Source: Cydia pomonella (taxonomy: Eukaryota > Arthropoda > Insecta > Lepidoptera > Tortricidae). Taken from it: 64,000 nt of DNA. Location of the stretch: contig NC_084711.1 in the NCBI RefSeq assembly GCF_033807575.1, positions 14,136,001 to 14,200,000 on the forward strand, read 5' to 3'. Within the stretch, counting starts at the first letter, position 1; each line of letters opens with the position of its first letter. Positions 37,401-49,400 of this stretch are shown one piece after another. Below the pieces are notes generated by a model. The model saw only the letters and a program-made list of their open reading frames with translations. It did no database searches and had not been told where the DNA came from. The position numbers and the translations under genes are program-made.

Positions 37401-40400
37401 CAATATTTTAAAATAAGAGTACAATCAACACCAATATCACAAGAAATCCCTTGAAGGACCAAACTGACAAACTGTGAATAGAACTGTCAGTAATTTTCTT
37501 CTTTAATTAAAATGCCAGATTTATTAATGTAAAAAGATTGCAAGTTACGGTATGCAGTATAAATATAGATATATAATAATAATAATAACAATTGGCTAGC
37601 CTTGATCTGCATAAATATACAATTTAGGACCTACTTACCAAATACTTACTCTAATAAGATTAAATCATATGAGCTCATTTTGGAACACAATTCTGACTTG
37701 TTCGAATAAATTGGCATACAATGTCACCGTCAAATAATTTCAATAGTAATTAACTTTATTAACGATGAATATTGTGAAAATCAAATGAAATACTCATCAG
37801 TATTCAATAACATTCTTTGTGGGTATATATTATATATTTGTTTTAAGATCATGTAGTCATGCTAAATGGCAATGTAGTTTAAAATGCAAAGTCAGTGTCA
37901 GCCCTACCAGAACACTGTGTTATTACGCAACCTTCGTCGGCCGGCGCTATTTAAAAGGAATCCGCATTCCTAGCCTTCAATAAGCAACACGAACCCTAAC
38001 AGCCCTTACACCCAGGGTAGGGACTGGAATGTCTTCGTTCTGTAGCATATGTATACTCCGTTTTTAGGGTTCCATACCCAAAGGGTCAAACGGGACCCTA
38101 TTACTGAGACTTCGCTGTCCGTCCGTCCGTCCATCCGTCTGTCACCAGGCTGTATCTCATGAACCGTGACAGTTGAAATTTTCACAGATGATGTATTTCT
38201 GTTGCCGCTATAACAACAAATACTAAAAACAGAATAAAATAAATATTTAACGGGGGCTCCCATACAACAAACATAATATATAAAATAAAATAGTAATTAA
38301 TATAGGTTTAGTATATTAGATAATAAGTTACTAATATAATGTAACATAATATAATATGGAAAGTCTGAAATAAATGTTTAGTACCTGGGCGACCGAGCGT
38401 TGCTCGGTTATAACAATTTAGTGTATAGGTGATAATCTTAACTACATTTTTTTACTAAATTAAACTTGTCTAAAACAATAAAAAATAAAAATTATATATA
38501 AACTTGAACATATAAAAAAAACAAAAGTTAGTCACCGGGCGAGATTCTAACCCGTAACACTCGTTTAGCAGTCCGCGTCTTAACCCGCTGGACCAGACGG
38601 ACAGTGGCCGGCAACAGGAAATTAGCTACCATATTCTGCGTCGAAAGAAAAACGCATGAAAACTCGAAAACACGCGTTTTCCCAAACATAAGACTAATCT
38701 AGATCGATTGTTTACCCCCAAAAACCCCCATATACCAAATTTCAGCAAAATCGTTAGAGCCGTTTCCGAGATCCCGGAAATATATATACATATATATATA
38801 CAAGAATTGCTCGTTTAAAGGTATAAGATTTAATTTAATTTAATATTTTTTTTGCCGTTTTTATAAATAATGGTACGGAACCCTTCGTGCGCGAGTCCGA
38901 CTATCGAAGAAAATTAAAACAAGTTTTCCTTTTAACGTGATTTTAATACAAGTGACAAAATGTAAATATAACAAGCATTTAATGTCCTCGGTGCATTTTA
39001 ATTATAGATATAGTATTGTTACCTAATTATTACTCGTACATAAGGGTACCCACCCACACAAAAGTAACTTGTTATGCCTAAATTCGTAGTAGGAGGATCC
39101 AATTTCAGAGTCGATCTCATAATAGCCTCTCTCCTTAATTACGTAGCGACGACGGCCTAAGCCCTACGTCAAGGGATTTCCATGAAAACAAATCCTTGTG
39201 TTGTTTTTGTTATATTGAGTCTATCAATTAAGTACCAATTTAATTTCCATTAAGTTAACTGCACGGTCTGCACGTAATTAATGGAAATTATAAACCCTGA
39301 TATCTGTTTGTTAGTGGAATGTTCGGAAAATGACTTGAATATGCTACAAAAGTCTAAACTATTAAGTGTATGAAACATGCATGATGTTGATGTGATGACA
39401 TTAAATATGTATGCAACTTTTTGGTATTGTATGTATTATATTAATTTAAACATTGTCCAAGACTGGAACTGAAATATTTTTCTATGCATATTCTGAAGTA
39501 ACTTAAAAGTTTAATTGGCCGCTTACTGGAATTTAACCAGAACTGTACCTATAAATAAAAATGGCTGACCTGCTTCTCTTAATCAACTCAGACTTTTATA
39601 GAGCCTAAATTTATTGAAAAGTTTTAGTTATTACCAGTTGAGGCAAAGAAAGTATTGACTTCCTCCGTAAATTCCTACTCAATTAGTGCCTGACTTTAAA
39701 AGTGTGGGATTAAGGATAAATGCAGTTATTTTACCATCTTAACCAAAGCCCTTGTTGGCTGATAGATAATCATGAAACTACCAAATAGTCTAAAGCGGTA
39801 CATCACTTGTTGCGTGGGTCCATCAATATGAATGAAGCCATCTATCGATTGGCACTTTCGGCCGCCGGCCGGTCCTCGGCCTTCCCGCTCCCGACCTTCG
39901 CCTCTTCAGCGTGATTGCTTCCTAATGGATTTTAAATTGTAGCGACATCGGTTTAATTGACAATGTTGCTACTACTTTATTAAATAAAAACCCTTCTTTT
40001 GAACAGTTACAATACTATTCTCGACACGATGTCATCAATTCTATTTTTCGCGACGCGTTACAAGCGTAGGCAAATTCAGGGTTCGAATTTATGAATTCGA
40101 ATTTGCATATAATTTTATGCGCTCCATTGAATCTTCATTCGTTTCAGAACCGTGTTAGCTAAAGAGTGGGTGTAAAGTGGGCGTTTACTCGCTTTATATA
40201 TATCGGTTTAAATTTTATAAGATACCTACAGTTTTTACCATCTTTAATTTAAATTTTTAATTTGCGATTAATTGTCAGCAACTTCGTCCAGGTATTATTC
40301 TTTAATCCCACCCTGATGTCCACCCCCATTTCACCGTCCCCATTAAAGAATATCATATAAGCACTTATCTTTTTAATAAATTTAATTCAATTTCACTCCA

Positions 40401-43400
40401 CATATTTAAAATTTAAACGATAGCACAGTACGGTGCATGAATGCATTTTTTTTTAAATTATAATATTAGTAAAAACTTAATATGTAAATATTTTGTCCGC
40501 AGGCTGGTGTTAATAGCTCTCGTGGTAGAAGTAATATTCCCGGTAACATGGCAATGCCAATCGGAAGGCTGGCACGGAGGCGCGTTCGTGCGGCTGTACC
40601 TGTGCGGCGCGCTGGTGCTGCAAGCCGTGCTCATGCTGCTGCTGGCGGCGCTGGCGCACCAGTCCGCTAGGGGCACCATCACGGAGGTCGACGCCAGGAA
40701 GCTGGTCTCTCCACTCCTGTTGATGAAGTAAGTGTCTGTGACCTGGCAGGGCTGACGCCACATTCGTGCGGCTGTACCTGTGCGGCGCGCTGGTGCTGCA
40801 AGCCGTGCTGATGCCGCTACTGGGGGCGCTGGTGCACCAGCCCGCTAGGGGCACCATCACGGAGGTCGACGCCAGGAAGCTAGTCTCTCCGCTCTTATTG
40901 ATGAAGTGTCTGTGACCTGGTAGGGCTGACGCCATATTAGTTCGGCTGTACCTGTGCGGTATGCTGGAGCTGCAAGCCATGCTGATGCTGCTGCTGACGG
41001 CGCTGGCGAACCAGTCCGCTAGGGGCACCATCACAGAAGTCGACGCCAGGAAGCTGGTCTCTCCACTCCTGTTGATGAATTGAGAAAGTGTCTGTGACCT
41101 GGCAGAGCTGACGCCACATTCGTGCGGCTGTACCTGCGCGGTGTACTGGCAAGCCATGCTGATGCTGCTGCTGGTGACACTGGCGCACCAGTCCGCTAGG
41201 GGCACCATCACGGAGGTCAACTCTAGGAATCTGGTCTTTCCGCACATGTAGATGAAGTAAGTGCCCCTGTGGTATAAAACAAACAAAGGGTTTATCACGT
41301 TTATTACCTTACAATAATCAATAAGGTTTGATGTAATTGCCTGTTGAAAACCAACAAAGTAGCTTTATTGCCTTAAGTACCCAATTTATAAAGAAACTTT
41401 GCGAGTTTGAAGTGCCGAATGGAAGAAAGTATTAGGGTAAAGGCACCTATTACCGTGGTAGTTAAGGAACTTTTCAAAAGAGATTCTAAAATTAAGGGTA
41501 TCAATGCTGTCTAACAGCCAGGAATATTTTTTTTTCATCAGAGCATTTAATGAACTTTCCGTTTCACACGTTTTTGGATTCATTTTGGTTTATTATATGT
41601 ATTAAAATATTTTTTGAAGCCAAAATGACCAAATCTTCTATTACCGTGGCAAGGGACAGGCTGTGATTCTATTATCGCGAATTGAGCTTTCATTACCGAG
41701 GGTACAATTGGCATGATTTTTCTGCACTCGTTAATAGAAACCAAACTCAAAATTCGAAACCTAATACCGAGGGTTAAAACAATAATAACGACGTGGGTTC
41801 TGTATATTATTTTTGTATCATTAAGTTTAATAATGACACAAAAATAAAAAATAAAACTATAGGAGTATGTTTAAAAATAAGAGATATATTCGAAGAGATT
41901 ATAATTACACTTTGGTACAATCAAATACTATTAAATAGTTAACTTACCAAGTACCCACGAGTACCTGTATAACAAGTTATAAGTTGAATGTTTTACATGT
42001 AAAACAACAAAAATTATTGTTAGTAAAGTTTTACTAAGGACGTATATGACAAATAGGCCTGCCTGTTATTAAATAAAGTAATTTTTAAATGCTATAAAGA
42101 TTGATAAGAATGTGTCTTACTGACATAATTAGCTGCACAAAAAAACAAGTAAGTAACATTTTCTCATAAGGCACAGCGTAAATTATAGTCGAAATTTTAT
42201 AAGCTGGACGTTTACTACCTGAGTGAAAGTTTACCACAGTGAAATGGTAAACGTCCACCTCATAAAATTTCGACTATATATAAAAACATGAAAATATTTA
42301 ATTCTAATATTTTTGATAAGGTAATTAAGTTAAATAAAGTCTCTCACATATTATGTGTTATAATTTACCCGTTTATAATTAACAAATCACAGTACTTTTC
42401 TTATTGCTGATTCTTATAGCTAAAAAAATCATGTCTGAGATTTTGGACTACTGTATAAATAAAATAATATAAAAAAAATCTAATCCGAATTGTCCGGCAG
42501 TTGGGTATCCTTCCTTGTCAGAGTAATAACTGAATCAGAAAACAGAAGAATTTAAATCTGATAATGATAACTGAAGTCTAAATTTTATCAACGAAATCTG
42601 TACTTGCGGTACCCTAAATGCGATATTTCAATACAATACCAAATAGTCACTCGGTAATAGATAACTCTTTAAGAGCCTATTACCGACCCATTCGATATTT
42701 CTCTGGGTCGGTAATAGATTTCTATACATTCTATTACCGAAGGTAATCTGATCATACCATCGGTAATAGGCTTAATTTGGAGTTTAATTAAACCTAATTC
42801 CGACCCATAAAAAGAATAAAACACAGATGGTTTTTCAAATCAAATCAAACACGTATATTACAAGCTTCTTGTAAAGACAAAATCACATAACTGGCAAGTA
42901 CATTTTAGGTTTTAACTCAAAATAAAAAAAAGTTGACAGATTAAGGGTTCCCATAGAAACAAGGAAATCGGTGCTGAAGTTTTTGTCAAAAATTAAGGGT
43001 TAGTTGAATACTTTCCATACCACGGAAATAGCTCTTTAATAGCGTGAATAGATCAAGAATGGAATAAATAAAAGAAATTATAAAATTGATAATTTGTACC
43101 AAAACTAAAGAGTAAATAACAAAACTACCACTTTTTCTATTACCGTGGCATACCACGGAATTACTTACCACAGAAATAATTGGCGCCTATCACCGCTGTA
43201 TTTTATTTTCAATTTTAAACGTATTTCCCGGTCAAAAACTAAGTTAAAAGTAATTCAAAATCGTGTAGAAAACAATACACAACCTCTTAAAAGGCATTGC
43301 ACTAGTTTATTTGCCATAACTATTACGTAAAACACTAAGTAAGATTGGAGTGCACTTACCTGTGGTGTCACGTGTCTGTATGGAACAACCGGTTCTTGCG

Positions 43401-46400
43401 CCGCCGTCGCACAAACTGACGAATCGCGAGTTTTTTGTTACACTCACACAAATGCACACTAATGGACACGATAGACCAATGAATGAGCTTGTTTTGTGTA
43501 TGCTTTATTTCTTAGGGAATAGATCTGTTTGCTTGCAAAATGAGTATTTGTAAACACCGCGGTGTTAGACGTCGATTTTGATACCCGCGTTAATAGCCGC
43601 CGTTACCCTAGTATAGCTTTTCGCGAAAACGTTCAATTAATCAAAGCTTGTACGATTAAGGACTTACACAAATGATGGTCGGTAACTCGACCACCTAAAG
43701 CGGCACTTAGAAATTCCTCAATTGAAATTTGCACTTCCCTTGGCTGCATTTTAATAAAACTTTGCCAACCCCTAGCTTATACAGGAAACTTAGTTTTGAT
43801 ACTATGTATAGACAATGAAGTGAGTTTAGTTTCTAATGCGCATAGGTTAATTTATTACACAGAATCCCGTCGTGATTCGAATTCGCTCTTGCTCGATTGC
43901 TTCCGTTTATTTGAGAAACATTAACGCTTGAAAACCGCTTTATTTCAGTATTAATAAAAACTATATTGCTGCTACACGAGTAGTAAATGTCGATTGTTGA
44001 TGTATTGCGCAATCGTTGGCCCCTGGCCAATGAAAACATTTATTGAGGAAGATAAATGTTCATTATTAACTGATAGTTATTTTTGAAACTTTTTATCGAT
44101 GATTAGGAATTGCCGATATGTGTTGAATGAAGAACGGTCAGTATTACGTCGAAATAATAAATATTTAACTTTTCATATCTTTTAAACACCCCGTTTTGGT
44201 AAAGTTTGAAATTACGAGTAACGCAGAACCAAAGACATTACGCAATATTTTTGTAAAGTAGAAGGCTATGAGTAGGTTATTTGAACTCTTTTTAGGGTCC
44301 CATACCTCGAAAGGAAAAAACGGAACCCTTATAGGATCACTTTGTTGTCCGTCCGTCCGTCTGTCTATCTGTCAAGACCCTTTTTCTCAGGAACGCGTGG
44401 AGATATCAAGCTCCAAGGGACAGTAGACCTGAGTATTTGATATACATTCCAGCCGGAACTCCTGACGGACGAACAACAAAGTGATCCTATAAGGTTTCCG
44501 TTTTTTCCTTTCGAGGTACGGAACCCTAAAAACGTAGCTGTATTTATCTTCAAAGTCATTTTCAATCTTAAATAGTAACTATTTATTTAAACGTCGAAAC
44601 GAAATTACAGAGAAATCTTTATAAAATATTTACGTGTATTTCAATAAAATTTAGAACCATTAATCTTTGCGATTCTTTCAAATCTACTTCGCGATTAATA
44701 CGTATTTACAAAGCTTGAGCATCTCAGACGACCTTGACCGCGTGTCCTTTGATAAGATAACCCAAATGTCAGAATAGCCGGGGAAGCGTCTACGTCTGGT
44801 AAGTTTGGTCGGCAAAGTTCTCTTTCATAGAAATGAAGCTATTTTAAACCCTTGTATCTGAATTTTAAGATCTATGGCATGGTGTCAGACAAGGTTATGG
44901 GTGATATGTTACATTTGTCATTATTACATACATTCAAAAACAGTTTTGTTACGGCTTTGAGATTATCTATTACAACTTAGCTACAAGAATTGTGACATAC
45001 ATGACACCGTGTGTATAGGTATTATTTACAGCAGTGGCAAATAAATGTGCTTATCATATTTTTTTAAATAAATTTCCATATGTTTATTTAATAATTTCTC
45101 GGAAATGGCTCTAGCGATATTGTATGAAAACAACAATTCGATCGTACTATGGTTGATTTTTTAAATGAATAAGCTTGCCCGAGTTTTCACATTAGGCCGG
45201 CGGGTATTAAATTATAAAAAAGTAATGATGCGATTTAATTTTCAAACCAGAGGCTAACGAGCACCTAACGAGGCTTGTGGTAACGTGGCTGCGTACTTTG
45301 CCACGTGCAGTGGGTCATATCATAAATGAGTATATATTATGGTCGTGATGATGATATGTACAATTAAAAAAAAAAAAGGTATTATTATAATATTTTAGTA
45401 TTTCTTCTTCTTATAGGCTTTAAGTATCAATTGTATAAACTCATTTGAGTCTGAGTTATCTACGAGACAGGCTAAGCCTAGTGTAGGAGCCAGAGCAACC
45501 TGATTAGTTTATTACATAGCCAAGGTACCTACATTTCGTCAATTGTATTTAATTAGGTTAACCTTAACACCCCTGTAAACATATTTGTGTACCTATAGTA
45601 CATTCTTGAAGTTTTTTTTTGAAATTTTATATAAAGTCTAATTGTACGAATTTTCGAATTAATCCCTGCAAAAATTAACTGTATGATAGATTTTTGCCGC
45701 TACTGTATAATTATTCCTTTATTTTGGGTCTTACTTTAGGTTTTTTTACAATATGAATATAAAATTAAAATATGAAAACACAAAACAATACAAAAATATT
45801 ATAAACACATTATTTAAAAAAACTAACAGCAGGGCTACAGAGAGAGGAACCGCCGGACTTTCCGCGCCATGTCCAAAATCACCGCCTTCTGCATCTGACC
45901 CTTGATCCAACCATCTAGCGAGAGTCTCGACCTCGACCAGAGGCTTGAGGTGTTGGTCGAGACTCGACCGATAGTCGGTTCAGCGAACGGTCTCATAGCG
46001 AAGAGTCTCGACCAACACCTCAAGCCTCTGGTCCAGGTCGAGACTCTTCGCTATGAGAACGTTCGCTGAAACGACTATCGGGACATGATCGTTCATTTTA
46101 TTATATCAGACGTTGAAGCATTAAAGCGTTGTAATAAGGGACGCCATAAATTCCTGACTTAAATATCTATTAACAAATCTATCGAACAAATCCTCTTCTC
46201 CTCAAGACGAAAATGAGGGACCCGCGCGAAAGCGCCTTTTCATATAAACTTATTTGTAGTCCTCATTTTCTTCTCTGGATATTAATATTATTATATGTTG
46301 ACACAATTCGTTGTATAGCAACCAGCCATGCCTCTTCGGTTGTTTTTTTTTTAGTTTTTAATTATTAAGTAATAAGAGATAAAATTAAAAAAACTGTTTT

Positions 46401-49400
46401 TCACTCCTAATTTTTACAATAATAATAATATTACATTACATTAAATTAAAGCTCTCCAAGAGGCCTCTACGTGTTGGATCTTTATCCCCACGCAAGCCTA
46501 TCGAAAGACCGGATTTGTAGGGCTGTGAAATCCAAGGAGATAAAATATTAATATTTAAAAACGTCAAACGTAGGAACATAGTATACATCAAATTATGTCA
46601 AAATATTCTCCACGATGTCTATATCCAGAGAGAAAAATTGGGACTACGTTTGCATGGAGTAGCAGCCGTCCCCTTTCCTCTTAAACGGCTTAAATTTAAC
46701 GAAGAAAATGAAGCGTAGGGCGGTCGTTCTAGTTTTCAAGAATCTTAAGAATTTATGTCTCATTCATGTCACCTAAATAATGATTTGGCATAGTAATGAT
46801 TTTTCTAAATTAGTTGGTTAACTAAGTAGTTGTGAATGATTTTGCATTCAAAGAAACCCAGTGTCTTGGCACTCAGCCAGACCAACTTGTCGTAATTAGC
46901 TAAGCACCTGCTTGTTATTTCCAGCTCTCTGACCAATAACGCCGCTATAAAAACGGATTAAATCAATTTACTATACTGTCGACCGAGGCTTGGCTGTGTA
47001 TTCTCTATTCTCAATCGTTGCGGAAGCACGAACTAGAGTTCTTTATTCAATTTAACCAGTGTAACGTAAACTTGAGATCCATTCGACGGCTTCCTAGCAG
47101 TGTTGGCCGACCGTCAATTGCAATTGACTATTATAACCGTCCGTTACGGTTTATGGTTCAATTTGTAATGGTTATTGGTCAATTGCAATTAACGTTCGGC
47201 TAACACTGCCTCCTAGCCTAGTCGGTAGTGACCCTGCCTACAAAGCAGGAGTGTTGTGTGTACATATACGTAATATCTATTTGTATATACCTACATATAT
47301 CGTCGTTTATTAAGCTAAATAGCTGCTTGCTTATAATTACTTAATAATATTACCCACACACGACACAAGCCATACTGAGAGACTAAGTCGATCTGTGTAA
47401 AATTTCATCCATTACAATTAGTATGATGACTAGAATTAAGACAACTTATTTTAAAACATTCACGTAATAAAGTACGTACTGAAAAGTAACATTACTTCTA
47501 GAAATTTGGCCATTAATATTTATTACTTTTTTTTCAATAAATTATAGTAAGTCAGCTGCAGAGAAAAGGTACCACCCCTGCATACAAACTTCTATGCAGA
47601 GATTAAATCGTAAAGATCAAATTTCTAGAAGTAATGTTACTTTTCAGTATGTACTTTATTACTGTATGTACTGTATTCCACAAAAATCCATAATGGCTAG
47701 CTGTTATTTTTAGAGTGCCACAAAATTTCAGTCATGATCCATAATTCTGTATCTGAGGGTTAAATTTCAGTCTTAATCTAAATTATTTGCATTCATCTCT
47801 CATACCTATTTTTAACTGGTTTATCTGAGCGAGCGATCGCTTCCACGGCGAGCGATCGTAATGACGCCCCTGAGCACATAAGATTAGGTAACGCTGTGCA
47901 CTGTCTGCGAATCTCTTGCCATCCACGTACATTTAGCCTGCGATCATATAAGTAGTAACGTCAATAAAGCATACGTAAGATGATTTGGTCACGTTTTAAA
48001 ATATCTGCAAACTTGCCAAAGGCCATTGCTGTAAAAAAAACTTGTATTATGCAAGGAAGCAAAATATTGATGCTTAATCATGTTTTTCTGAACGCTTTTA
48101 TTTAATACACAATTGTCATTAGTCAGATACATAACAAAGGTGTTTAAACATAAATCTAAACAGGACTTTTCAATGCTTTATAATGAATTGTAACAATTGA
48201 GCAACCTGTAGAAGTATTGTATTTGTTTGCGACTTTTCTCAAATATTTTACTCACAAATAATCAAAGGATTCTATACTCTACATTGTAGATTATCCGATG
48301 TGAGTGATGTGACATTGACATTTATGCATATTTAATATACTTTACTTTAGAATACATTTTTGTAACTTTGAATTTGAAATGTCAATAAATCTCCGAAGGT
48401 TAACGTATCATCTCACGGTGACATTGGATCCATCATTCATTATGTCGAGGTCTGTATAAATAATTTATTGTACTTCAAGTGCCAGCTGCACTGATACAAG
48501 TAACTTATACATATATTAAAGAGCTTTATAAAATGTATACAAAGATTTCGTGTTTTCATTTCTTTTATGGATATTTATAAGAGCTTTCGTGCTAATGTGA
48601 TAAATGCTGGCGACTTCCACAAATCTTACATTAAGGGCCTGTTTTATAATATCCAAGTAGTCCTGAACAAGCTACTTACTACCACTTATCTGACGTATAA
48701 AGTCATCGTTGGCGTTTAATCTGGCAGTTAATTTATTTACTAATTAGCTATCCAATACTTTACTCAGACTTTGTGAAACAGACCCTTAAAGCTTATATTT
48801 TTCTGAACGGGCTGAACAGTTTTTTTAAACAAGTGAGGATCATTACCATAAACATATTATGAAGGATACCCATGACAGATTTAAATCTTACACAAATGCG
48901 TCACTACTGGGTGCTAATCATTTCTAAAAATAATGTTAGGTAGATTTTTTATTATCATACAATGTGATGTGACAGCGTTTATACTTCATACATTATTCAA
49001 TAAAAGCGAGAAAACGGAATGCTAAGATTGAACAACTGAAGCAAATTAACCTTTGTTTACTCTGTAGTACTTACCTTCTCCTCGCTGTCTTTGTTGGTTG
49101 ATGTTCTTGGAAAGGATGGAAGTAGATGGATAGATAGACCAACAAGAGTGAACCGTTGTACAGCTATTAAACCATTATAATGAGATTAAAGGTAATAGTA
49201 ATCAGAGAAGTCTCAAAAATTTAAGTGCTGGGAAGAAGTAATGTCTCTCTATCTACTTTCTGCCTACAATTCTTTCTTACCTACAGTCAAGAATTGGCTA
49301 TGCGAGCCAGCCTCACCAGTCACCCGCTTAGCGACTTCTGCTGTGATTCTGTCTGTGCCTTTTAACACTTATTTAACAGTATAAAAACAGATTGTTTATT

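Noticed and set aside
40510..41298. 262-codon minus-strand open frame
   Set aside because: It is antisense to the tandem exon 2 copies and stays open only because the same coding-like sequence is repeated. No family resemblance, and repeats of the same peptide appear in it.
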